A stretch of DNA of 5,344 nucleotides from Candidatus Sumerlaeota bacterium (GCA_003554345.1 PWGE01000193.1:1-5344); one strand, 5' to 3'; positions 1 through 5,344 are shown, counted from the stretch's first letter. Numbers and translations: made by a program. The notes: generated by a model from the letters alone, not told the origin.

Positions 1-67
1 CAGTAATTTGCAAAGAGAAGAAAATCCTTGATTTTCATTTTAACAAGACTAAAATCACAAAGAATTT

Positions 68-120
68 TGGCCCATTTTGAACCTGGCCAAACGTGGCCCA
101 TTTTAACCTGGCCGGTGACA
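68..120. mobile_element. Possible IS21-family terminus (two direct repeats)
   Basis: Two near-identical units, TGGCCCATTTTGAACCTGGCC (68-88) and TGGCCCATTTTAACCTGGCC (94-113), are spaced 26 bp start to start and differ by one extra base. They are followed by GGTGACA (114-120), so the outer end read inward is TGTCACCGGCCAGG. Multiple internal repeats near a TG...CA end, rich in TGGCC/GGGCCA, are typical of IS21-family (istA/istB) elements as I recall them; no alignment was possible. The rest of the element would lie left of the window. No istB reading frame can be recognised in bases 1-67: all short frames there stop quickly. No gene is visible anywhere in 1-305. No target duplication can be tested with one end only. 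Confidence 0.42.
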
Positions 121-215
121 CTACATCTTATATTCTAATAACAGTAACAAAAATTATATATAGAACATATCAGGTTAAAACATATTTTCATAATATTTTT
201 CAATATTTTTATTCT

Positions 216-245
216 TGGACAGTAATATAACTAGACATTTATATT
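216..245 (+). promoter_or_regulatory. Sigma-70-like promoter, upstream copy
   Basis: The -35 is TGGACA (216-221, 5 of 6 to TTGACA) and the -10 is TATATT (240-245, 5 of 6 to TATAAT), with an 18 bp spacer. It lies in very AT-rich DNA and points at the cohesin gene. It overlaps a second candidate promoter 15 bp downstream, so the operon may have staggered start sites. This is a consensus match only. Confidence 0.45.
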
Positions 246-260
246 TTTTTGTATTATATT
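232..260 (+). promoter_or_regulatory. Sigma-70-like promoter, downstream copy
   Basis: The -35 is TAGACA (232-237) and the -10 is TATATT (255-260), with an ideal 17 bp spacer. Transcription would begin near 267, about 39 bases before the ATG at 306. That would leave out a possible TTG start at 249 and so supports ATG 306 as the real start. Confidence 0.45.
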
Positions 261-292
261 CTTACTATAGCAAGTAAATATTTTGATTATGA

Positions 293-300
293 AGGGAGGA
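293..300 (+). promoter_or_regulatory. Ribosome binding site of the cohesin gene
   Basis: AGGGAGGA lies 5 bases before the ATG at 306. It decides the start: the in-frame TTG at 249 has no comparable site and would put 19 residues in front of an otherwise standard signal peptide. Confidence 0.85.
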
Positions 301-305
301 AGCTA

Positions 306-824
306 ATGAAAAAACAACGAGTAATAAAAAGGTGTTTAGTGTGTTTCTTATTACTTGTGGCAATTTTCGTTTACGGAGAGAGTACAATTGTCATTGGAAT
401 GGATGCAAATGTTGAAGAAGGCACTACTATTGAAGTTCCTCTTATTTTGCAGGATATGGTGATCGATTCTTCCATGGTTTTATTGAGGCTGGCATATGAT
501 CCGGTTGTATTGGCCAATCCCGAGCTGGAAGAAGGTAATATTACCTCAGAAGATCATTCCCTGTATCTGCATGAACCTGAAAGTGGCAGGGTAAATATCC
601 TGGTGGACGGAGGAGCAGATGCTGTGCCATTTACAGCTCAGAACGGTACAGTTGCTACTTTGAAATTTGATGTTACAGGAAGCGGAACTGCAAACTTAAA
701 GATTACAGAAGTTGATGATGATATACTCGCCGTTTCGAGTTTACTGGGCAGCGATGGAAAAAATGTGACGCATGATGTGCAGGTCGGTGAGATTACAGGT
801 ATCACTGACTGGCCCACATATTAA
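306..824 (+). CDS. Secreted single-domain cohesin protein
   Basis: The protein has 172 residues from ATG 306. Residues 1-24 form a signal peptide: basic MKKQRVIKR, a hydrophobic core, and likely cleavage after VYG. Residues about 27-165 look like one cohesin domain: an opening strand IVIGMD, the EEGTTIEVPLIL segment seen where cohesins have GDTVTVPV, the hallmark LAYDPVVL (62-69), then alternating strands with GTVATLKFDV. Cohesins are beta-sandwich domains that bind dockerins outside the cell. There is no dockerin, sortase signal, S-layer domain or transmembrane anchor, and the protein stops soon after the domain. The next gene, 18 bp downstream and behind its own strong ribosome site, encodes a dockerin-like module, so the two are probably co-transcribed and may bind each other (inference). 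Cohesins also occur in non-cellulolytic bacteria and archaea, so this does not imply a cellulosome. Domain call fairly sure; partner inferred. Confidence 0.8.
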   Translation: MKKQRVIKRCLVCFLLLVAIFVYGESTIVIGMDANVEEGTTIEVPLILQDMVIDSSMVLLRLAYDPVVLANPELEEGNITSEDHSLYLHEPESGRVNILVDGGADAVPFTAQNGTVATLKFDVTGSGTANLKITEVDDDILAVSSLLGSDGKNVTHDVQVGEITGITDWPTY

Positions 825-842
825 AAAAGGAGGAGGAAAATA

Positions 843-1991
843 ATGAATAATAAGTATGCCATCATATTGAGTTTTCTTATCATAATGTTTGCTTTCTTTT
901 CACTGTCTTTTGCGGAAGAGACAGGCCCCGGTTATGGCGATCTAACTGCAAGCGGTTCTTTTAGCGAAGAGGACGTTACTGAGTTGAAGAATATTATGCT
1001 GGAAGTAGAATCTTATAATGAACTTGGAGATGCCAATCGCGACGGCATTATCGATTTGGAAGATATTGCCTGGCTGCGCAAATGCAACGGGGAGATGACA
1101 ATCTATCTTGATGCAGATTTTCCGGCAAACAGCAATATCCCACTTGTACTGGTAAGGATTCCCGCAGGGAATTTTACTATGGGGTCACCAGCAGGTGAAC
1201 GAAATCGAGATGGTAATGAAGGACCTTTGACCGAGGTCACGCTCACGCAAGACTATTACATGGGCAAGTATCCTCTTACCCAGCAGCAGTGGCTGGCCAT
1301 ACGGGGTTCGTGGCCTGGCTCAGCTCCATCAGAAGACCAGGGACTGGGTGATGACTATCCCGCCTATAATATTAACTGGAACGATGTGCAAGGTTTCATA
1401 AATGACTTAAACATCCATATTGAAAATACCCAACAGGGGCCGCTCACAGTCAGTGCACCAACAGATGCTCAATGGGAATATGCCGCCCGTGCCGGAACAA
1501 CAACTCGCTTTTACTTTGGTGATTCTTTAAGTGAAACAGATGATGATATAGATGGACCAACGGATTCTTCAGTATATACAGGTAACCGCACTGATTATGG
1601 TTGGTTTAGTATTAATAGTGATGAATCAACCCATGAAGTGGGACAAAAACCGCCTAATGCTTTTGGTTTATATGATATGCATGGTAACGTCTGGGAATGG
1701 ATATATGGTTATGGTACATATCCAGGTGGCCATGTAACCGACCCCATAGGTGCAGGGACAGATGTAGCACGCGGTGGTGGCAGAACAAGTGTTCCCAGAA
1801 ATAGCAGGTCCGCAAGACGGTGGAATCCAGGATCAACAAATCGCTCGGGAGGTTTAGGTTTCCGAATTAGCGCTGTTATCTCTGAGTATTACATCTTCTT
1901 GCAACAATTAACGATACAGCCGGTTTTGAGGATGAAAAATAATAATATTTCCACCCTTAAACCGGCTGTTTTATTTCCTCCCTGTCCTTGA
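843..1991 (+). CDS. Dockerin-SUMF1/FGE-like secreted protein, catalytic Cys absent
   Basis: The protein has 382 residues; GGAGGAGG at 829-836 sets the start. Residues 1-24 are a signal peptide (cleavage after SFA). Residues about 32-80 look like a dockerin: repeat 1 (GDLTASGSFSEED) is degenerate, while repeat 2 (GDANRDGIIDLEDIAWL, 62-78) keeps the calcium ligands D63, N65, D67, D71 and D74. Residues about 102-345 form a SUMF1/formylglycine-generating-enzyme fold: IPAGNFTMGSP (106-116), YYMGKYPLTQQQW, PTDAQWEYAARAG, GLYDMHGNVWEW ending at 286, RGGG (310-313) and LGFRI (338-342). Active FGEs have two cysteines five residues apart after RGGSW; aligned here these are S316 and S321, so oxidation of sulfatase cysteine is unlikely. 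Such domains also serve as C-type-lectin-like binding modules. The last 36 residues (347-382) look unlike the family and are encoded by the terminator hairpin, suggesting a lost stop or frameshift. The dockerin may pair with the cohesin encoded just upstream. Confidence 0.83.
   Translation: MNNKYAIILSFLIIMFAFFSLSFAEETGPGYGDLTASGSFSEEDVTELKNIMLEVESYNELGDANRDGIIDLEDIAWLRKCNGEMTIYLDADFPANSNIPLVLVRIPAGNFTMGSPAGERNRDGNEGPLTEVTLTQDYYMGKYPLTQQQWLAIRGSWPGSAPSEDQGLGDDYPAYNINWNDVQGFINDLNIHIENTQQGPLTVSAPTDAQWEYAARAGTTTRFYFGDSLSETDDDIDGPTDSSVYTGNRTDYGWFSINSDESTHEVGQKPPNAFGLYDMHGNVWEWIYGYGTYPGGHVTDPIGAGTDVARGGGRTSVPRNSRSARRWNPGSTNRSGGLGFRISAVISEYYIFLQQLTIQPVLRMKNNNISTLKPAVLFPPCP
1916..1972 (+). terminator. 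Rho-independent-type terminator inside the ORF end
   Basis: ACAGCCGGTTT (1916-1926) pairs perfectly over 11 bp with AAACCGGCTGT (1959-1969). AGG (1929-1931) with CCT (1955-1957) can extend the stem, and TTTATTT follows. It would end the cohesin/dockerin operon. Unusually, it lies upstream of the annotated stop (1989-1991), inside the reading frame. The loop is long for a terminator (about 20-30 nt). Confidence 0.68.
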
Positions 1992-2235
1992 TACAAATAA
2001 ATACCTTTTATGAAGAAAAAGTGTATTCTCACTTTTCCTTAAAACAAACAAATATCTCCAAAATTCTCAGCCTGCCGTTATAAATTTGCAAAAATTTTTA
2101 TTCCCATTTTATCGTTACTTTCACCAGCATTATTAAAAATATAAATTGATCTCTTAGCTTTTAATTTTTAAACTCTTATGGTTCAAACGTTATATTACCT
2201 TTTTACCTTATCCTTCTATTTCTATATAAATATTA
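1992..2235. other. AT-rich intergenic region
   Basis: Between the first operon and the promoter of the propeller gene there is no credible reading frame on either strand. The only structure seen is an imperfect hairpin: AAGAAAAAGTG (2013-2023) against CACTTTTCCTT (2030-2040), with one A-C mismatch and a 6 nt loop. It has no U-tract in either direction, so it is not called a terminator. Confidence 0.6.
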
Positions 2236-2264
2236 TGGACACTACTCATTTAATGTATTATAAT
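2236..2264 (+). promoter_or_regulatory. Sigma-70-like promoter of the propeller gene
   Basis: The -35 is TGGACA (2236-2241, 5 of 6), followed by a 17 bp spacer and a perfect TATAAT (2259-2264). Transcription would start near 2271, leaving a leader of about 65 nt. The -35 hexamer is the same as at 216-221, within similar surroundings (TGGACAGTA versus TGGACACTA). This is the best promoter match in the window. Confidence 0.65.
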
Positions 2265-2335
2265 TATGATGTAATCATCCTGTTGAAGAAGAAAAGAAAA
2301 ATAAAAAGATGAAAACCAAACAAGGAGAATAGAAG

Positions 2336-3688
2336 ATGAAAAGTGATCGCAAATTAAGACTTTACTGGATTGTTTTGCTGCTGGGGGTGTTGATAGGAGT
2401 CGGTATTATTGCCGGCGCCGAAGAGCCTGAAGTCGTCACTCTTTGGGCAGGTCAACACATTGATGTGGGGACGGTAACAGTGGAAAATTGTGAAGAGAAT
2501 ATCTACGTAACATATTCTCTAAACAGTGCCACCCTGCATGATGGATGGGGCATAACTGAAACACACCTACACATAGGGAAAACTCTTGACGGTGTGGTAA
2601 ACCGCCCCGGTAATCCTATGCCAGGCCGTTTTCCTTACAAGAACACCCATGACTTTGTTGCTTCCTACGAATATGTTATCCCCCTATCCGACGGAGAATG
2701 GGAATACGACGATGAACTCTTGATTGCCGCTCATGCAGTGGTACGCAGAGGCAGAGATGCTAGTAATGACATCTTTCTTTATGGCACCCAGGGACAATAT
2801 GGTTCAAATAATGGTCTCTATATAGTTAACCTGGATGATAATTCTGCTCTTCGGCTTCCCAACTCCAATACCGGCGAAAGTGGATGGTCTCCCAATGCCG
2901 CAGCTTATGATGCAGAAAACAAGAGGTTATACTATGCCACCCATGTGGATAACGCTATTGACGGCGAGAGCCATCTTTACTTCTATGATATTAATACTGC
3001 TGCAATACATGATGCTGAATGGTCATGGGATGGTGAACAAGGAGTCGTGGTCGGTGCTGGTTTTTACAACGAAAGCTATTACTATATGCCAAATCTCACA
3101 GCTGATCTCTGGAAAGTAACTTTCGATGCAGATGGAAAGGTCGCCACTAACGAACTGGTATTTTCTAATGTAAACGGAGAGAGTGAAGCTGTCTATCGTT
3201 TCGGAGACTTGGCTGTTTGCCAGGATGGCATCGTTTACCTGAGCACCAATGCCACTCACGGAAGCACTGCTGAGTTTTTTACTCTTGATCTTTATAGTGC
3301 TGACGGTGATTACCAGTTGATTGCAGATGCCAGTGTTCCCGATAATGCAACCGGCTTACAATTAGCATTTGGCAGTGATGGAATTCTCTACGGCCAGGCT
3401 TCTTCAACGGGTGAGTTCTTTGAAATTGATAAAGCCACTGGAACCATCTCTTCTGTTGGCGTCACTTCAAGCGCAGAACAGGATATAATGCGGTTTAGCG
3501 ACCTTGCTTCAGGCACGATTGCCATCACAGAGTTCAAGTCCGAAACCGCCTGGGGCGGTGGAGAACGCTTTGTAGAGCGCGGCAACTGGGCGATGTACTT
3601 TACCTATACTGTATGTTGTATGGAAGACGTGGGTGAGCTTGCATTCTCCGCACCGGCTTCAAATATCCTTTTAACATCACTTAAATAG
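2336..3688 (+). CDS. Secreted protein, split sandwich domain with inserted propeller
   Basis: The protein has 450 residues; AAGGAGA at 2322-2328 places the start at ATG 2336. Residues 1-28 are a signal peptide (cleavage after AGA). Residues 33-138 form a beta-rich module with AGQHIDVGTVTV, ITETHLHIG, NPMPGRFPYK and LLIAAHAVV (128-136). Residues 403-424 (starting ETAWGGGERFVERGNW) look like the closing part of that same module: in secreted proteins of this type, as I recall, the AAHAVV strand is soon followed by an ETAWG...RF...GNWA segment. Between them, about 145-398, lie repeated segments such as GLYIVNLDD, HLYFYDIN, DLWKVTFDADG, EFFTLDLYSADG and EFFEIDKATG, typical of a beta-propeller (NHL/YncE/SMP-30-like) with perhaps five or six blades. 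No catalytic motif, dockerin, anchor or repeat adhesin signature is visible. It has its own promoter and terminator, so it is probably monocistronic. Export is well supported; function is unknown, with surface binding of carbohydrate or protein a guess. Confidence 0.8.
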   Translation: MKSDRKLRLYWIVLLLGVLIGVGIIAGAEEPEVVTLWAGQHIDVGTVTVENCEENIYVTYSLNSATLHDGWGITETHLHIGKTLDGVVNRPGNPMPGRFPYKNTHDFVASYEYVIPLSDGEWEYDDELLIAAHAVVRRGRDASNDIFLYGTQGQYGSNNGLYIVNLDDNSALRLPNSNTGESGWSPNAAAYDAENKRLYYATHVDNAIDGESHLYFYDINTAAIHDAEWSWDGEQGVVVGAGFYNESYYYMPNLTADLWKVTFDADGKVATNELVFSNVNGESEAVYRFGDLAVCQDGIVYLSTNATHGSTAEFFTLDLYSADGDYQLIADASVPDNATGLQLAFGSDGILYGQASSTGEFFEIDKATGTISSVGVTSSAEQDIMRFSDLASGTIAITEFKSETAWGGGERFVERGNWAMYFTYTVCCMEDVGELAFSAPASNILLTSLK

Positions 3689-3729
3689 AGCAAGACAGCA
3701 AACTGGAACTTCTAAAAGGCTGAACAATG

Positions 3730-3770
3730 AAGGAGTCGGGAAAGACAGCTCACCCGGCTCCTTCTCATTT
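3730..3770 (+). terminator. Terminator of the propeller gene
   Basis: AAGGAGTCGGG (3730-3740) pairs with CCCGGCTCCTT (3753-3763) over 11 bp with one T-G wobble and a 12 nt loop. The following tract, CTCATTT, is only weakly U-rich. It starts 41 bases after the stop codon, the expected place for termination. Confidence 0.7.
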
Positions 3771-3795
3771 ATAAGACTCCTACAAAAAAGGGCCG

Positions 3796-3814
3796 TTTAG
3801 AAAAGCTGTCTAAA
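3796..3814. repeat. Short inverted repeat
   Basis: TTTAGA (3796-3801) and TCTAAA (3809-3814) form a 6 bp AT-rich palindrome around a 7 nt loop. It is followed by AAAGTTTTTAAA. It is weak as a terminator and may be chance. Confidence 0.25.
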
Positions 3815-3832
3815 AAAGTTTTTAAATGGTAA

Positions 3833-3838
3833 TATAAT
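3833..3838 (+). promoter_or_regulatory. Candidate -10 box ahead of hairpin RNA
   Basis: A perfect TATAAT would place a start near 3845, ten bases before the long hairpin at 3855. No -35 resembling TTGACA is found 16-18 bp upstream, so the call is weak. Confidence 0.25.
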
Positions 3839-3854
3839 GTGATAAAATAAAATT

Positions 3855-3930
3855 GTGGTGGGAGTAGGATCGCATAAGCTCATCGTAGGCATAAAAGCCT
3901 GTAATTGAGAACTTGGTCTGCTTCCACCAC
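3855..3930 (+). ncRNA. Candidate structured RNA, long imperfect hairpin
   Basis: The 76 nt segment folds on itself end to end. The outer stem is GTGGTGGGAG (3855-3864) with CTTCCACCAC (3921-3930). Then GATC (3868-3871) pairs with GGTC (3915-3918), and AAGCTCA (3876-3882) pairs with TGAG (3906-3909) plus CTT (3912-3914) across an AA bulge. TAGGC (3886-3890) pairs with GCCTG (3897-3901), closing a 6 nt ATAAAA loop. That makes about 28 pairs, of which six (3862/3923, 3865/3920, 3867/3919, 3870/3916, 3885/3902, 3886/3901) are G-U only if the plus strand is the RNA; on the minus strand they would be A-C mismatches. This favours a plus-strand RNA. It matches no RNA family I recognise, and it could instead be a palindromic repeat or MITE. 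Confidence 0.4.
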
Positions 3931-4460
3931 CCCTTTGATTTCTTCCAGATACATTTATCTTATAGTATTCCCTGACGAGAAAAGAAACTCTACAGGCAGA
4001 AGAGCACCACCCAATCGGAAAAGAAAAAGACAATATATTGTGGTTATTGCTGGTATTTTATGAAGTAAGGGTAAAAACCCGGGGAAAAATAATATCCATC
4101 CTATCCCGAAATCTCTCCCCGTGAAGTTTCTCCTTGACTTTGCATTCTTGAAAAGATGCTGGTTCTTATGTGGTATTTAAAAGAACTGCCTTAGACATTT
4201 TTTTGCATCTCCGCGTGTTGCTTTCTGAAATATTTCTTTTCATTAAATACTTTTTACTGGATATAAAATTTTATTAACCATATATTTTGTCTATCAACGT
4301 TTATTCTTTTGCCTTTTGCTCTTTCCGGTGGTTTTATTCTGATTTTTATGACCTGACTTTCCACTACATAGCTCCTCCGTGGCTATCACTGTTGAATGGT
4401 TTTTCCGGCTTCTTATATTCTCTGTTTCCTGGACTATACCCCGGGCTCTTTGGAATAATC
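3931..4460. other. Gene-free convergent intergenic region
   Basis: No reading frame here has a ribosome site, a recognisable domain or plausible protein composition. Weak structures only: GGGT/ACCC with a 4 nt loop (4069-4080), and CGGGGA (4080-4085) facing TCCCCG (4116-4121) across 30 bases. No convincing terminator for the minus-strand gene ending at 4461 is seen. Confidence 0.55.
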
Positions 4461-5344
4461 CTATTCAAATAATGACCACCACCCTGCAAACGTCCTATAA
4501 GGCGCTATCTTTCGCAAATATGGATAACCATTATTTCTCCTGTAATCCCTATCCGCCCCCCAGATCCTGTCAAAATCCCATCCCGTAAAAGTATCTGTGG
4601 CATAAGGATAAGTCATATCTTCCTGAGAACGGCTTTTTCCGCCGTCACTCTGTTCCTGTTTGCTGGTATCCACATCCCAGTAACTCCCTGATATATCTCC
4701 CCAGTAATTATTACCTACCAATCCACCAACATATTCCTCACCTGTTACCAATGCACTGGCATAGCTATTCCAGATGGTTCCTTCTTCGTTCACACCTGTC
4801 AGTCCCCCCACCTCTCTTCTTCCAGTCACCGATCCCCTGCTATAAGAGTTCGAGATAGAACCAGTATTCCAACCTATCAGCCCACCAATGCTATTGTCCC
4901 CAAGTACCGCGCCTGAACCGGAGCTATTTGCTATTGTACCTTCATTATAGCCAGCCAATCCCCCGGTATATCTCTTCCCTGAAATCGAAGAACGAGTAAC
5001 AGAGAGATTTTTAACCTCCCCGGAGAGTAAACCAAATAGTCCGACATAATCTTCTTCTTCCCGATCAATGACCAATCCTTTGATAACGTGTCCTTTGCCA
5101 TCAAAAGTACCACTAAATGTTCTCAGGGGTTCAAACCCTTTATCTTCATTCCATGATTCTGTTCCGGACGCATCAATATCCTTTGCCAGATAGTAACTCC
5201 AGTGGAGCGGATAATCTGGATCATTTCCTATAAGCTGAAGTTCTTCAACGGAAGAAATCCCGATGGGACCCCCTACTTCTACTTCCTGGCTGAAGATTTC
5301 TCCGAACCAGAATTCGCCTTCTTTAAGCATCTGCCACTCAGTGA
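4461..5344 (-). CDS. GLUG-repeat surface protein, C-terminal part (5' end outside window)
   Basis: The minus-strand frame is open to the window edge. The first ATG inside (5328-5330) has no clear ribosome site and no signal peptide follows, and in-frame codons TEWQ precede it, so it is treated as partial. Numbering from that ATG (289 residues): 25-90 is the lead-in common to GLUG proteins (ISSVEELQLIGND, YYLAKDIDASGT, FSGTFDGKGHVIKGLVIDR). Residues 95-225 hold five GLUG-type repeats of about 25-27 residues, and about 250-272 is the usual closing segment (W..D.IWG, NNGYPYLR). A 16-residue tail, IAPYRTFAGWWSLFE with its preceding K, ends the protein with no anchor motif. GLUG repeats build extended beta-helix-like stalks in bacterial and archaeal surface proteins and adhesins; the ligand is unknown. 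The missing N-terminus would hold the signal peptide and perhaps other domains. It converges on the propeller gene and is not in its operon. Confidence 0.82.
   Translation of the reverse strand, partial: TEWQMLKEGEFWFGEIFSQEVEVGGPIGISSVEELQLIGNDPDYPLHWSYYLAKDIDASGTESWNEDKGFEPLRTFSGTFDGKGHVIKGLVIDREEEDYVGLFGLLSGEVKNLSVTRSSISGKRYTGGLAGYNEGTIANSSGSGAVLGDNSIGGLIGWNTGSISNSYSRGSVTGRREVGGLTGVNEEGTIWNSYASALVTGEEYVGGLVGNNYWGDISGSYWDVDTSKQEQSDGGKSRSQEDMTYPYATDTFTGWDFDRIWGADRDYRRNNGYPYLRKIAPYRTFAGWWSLFE
4656..5048 (-). repeat. Five tandem GLUG repeats
   Basis: The units begin YVGLFG, YTGGLAG, IGGLIG, VGGLTG and VGGLVG (residues 95, 121, 148, 174 and 201 from the ATG at 5330). Each continues with a G-x-I-x-N/G-S core: GTIANSS, GSISNSYS, GTIWNSYA, GDISGSYW. 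The first unit is the most diverged (GEVKNLSV). The period is about 78-81 bp, and the DNA has diverged well beyond the protein pattern, so this is an old repeat rather than a recent duplication. Confidence 0.85.

Noticed and set aside
249-305. In-frame TTG start 19 codons upstream of the cohesin gene
   Set aside because: It has no ribosome site, overlaps the best promoter, and would spoil a standard signal peptide. ATG 306 has AGGGAGGA 5 bases upstream.
1552-1839. Short ORFs on both strands inside the SUMF1-like gene
   Set aside because: Out-of-frame shadows of a well-supported domain, without start signals.
2013-2040. Hairpin as terminator or attenuator
   Set aside because: A/T-rich stem with a mismatch and no U-tract on either strand; it lies well upstream of the mapped promoter at 2236.
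2309-2332. Seven-codon reading frame MKTKQGE just before the propeller gene, overlapping its ribosome site
   Set aside because: It has only a purine-rich stretch upstream and no attenuator-like structure or run of one codon. It is probably chance in A-rich leader sequence.
2835-3585. Short ORFs on both strands inside the propeller gene
   Set aside because: Shadows of the main frame, which has the signal peptide and domain pattern.
3822-3959. Minus-strand frame containing TGFYAYDELMRSYSHHN, faintly like the end of an rve-type transposase
   Set aside because: Only about 45 codons are open, with no start, no DDE motif and no adjoining remnant. The same bases are better explained by the hairpin at 3855-3930.
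3797-4033. 78-codon minus-strand ORF
   Set aside because: No ribosome site, odd composition, spans the hairpin and AT-rich non-coding DNA, and resembles no known family.
4287-4588. Two overlapping plus-strand ORFs (4287-4472 and 4379-4588)
   Set aside because: They have no ribosome sites, and one is antisense to the GLUG gene. The hydrophobic composition comes from T-rich DNA.

Overview
The window is an AT-rich stretch of bacterial DNA. It has Shine-Dalgarno sites of the AGGAGG type, sigma-70-like promoters (TGGACA/TATAAT) and stem-loop terminators, which fits a low-GC, Firmicutes/Clostridia-like bacterium. The species cannot be named from the sequence. All four supported genes encode exported or surface-type proteins: three have clear signal peptides and the fourth is cut by the window edge. 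There is no housekeeping gene, tRNA, rRNA or CRISPR array.

Layout: 1-120 ends in a pair of near-identical 20-21 bp repeats resembling the terminus of an IS21-family element. An AT-rich promoter region (216-260) precedes a two-gene operon: a small free-standing cohesin-domain protein (306-824), then, 18 bp later, a protein with a signal peptide, a dockerin-like module and a SUMF1/formylglycine-generating-enzyme-like domain (843-1991). A terminator hairpin (1916-1972) lies inside the last codons of the second ORF. After a 344 bp gap with its own promoter (2236-2264) comes a 450-residue secreted protein (2336-3688). It looks like a beta-sandwich domain split by an inserted beta-propeller, and it is followed by a terminator (3730-3763). 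A gene-free stretch of about 700 bp (3764-4460) holds a long imperfect hairpin (3855-3930), a possible structured RNA. A convergent minus-strand gene (4461 to beyond 5344) encodes the C-terminal part of a GLUG-repeat surface protein.

How the parts may work together (inference): the cohesin and the dockerin of the first operon could bind each other outside the cell, giving a two-component non-covalent assembly that displays the SUMF1-like domain. That domain carries serine where true formylglycine-generating enzymes have both catalytic cysteines, so a binding or structural role is more likely than sulfatase activation. The propeller protein and the GLUG protein are also typical of cell-surface recognition or adhesion. 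The window therefore reads as an accessory surface-protein locus beside a mobile-element remnant. The points most worth checking are the cohesin-dockerin pair, the cysteine-less SUMF1 domain whose ORF runs through its own terminator, the split domain, and the hairpin at 3855-3930.
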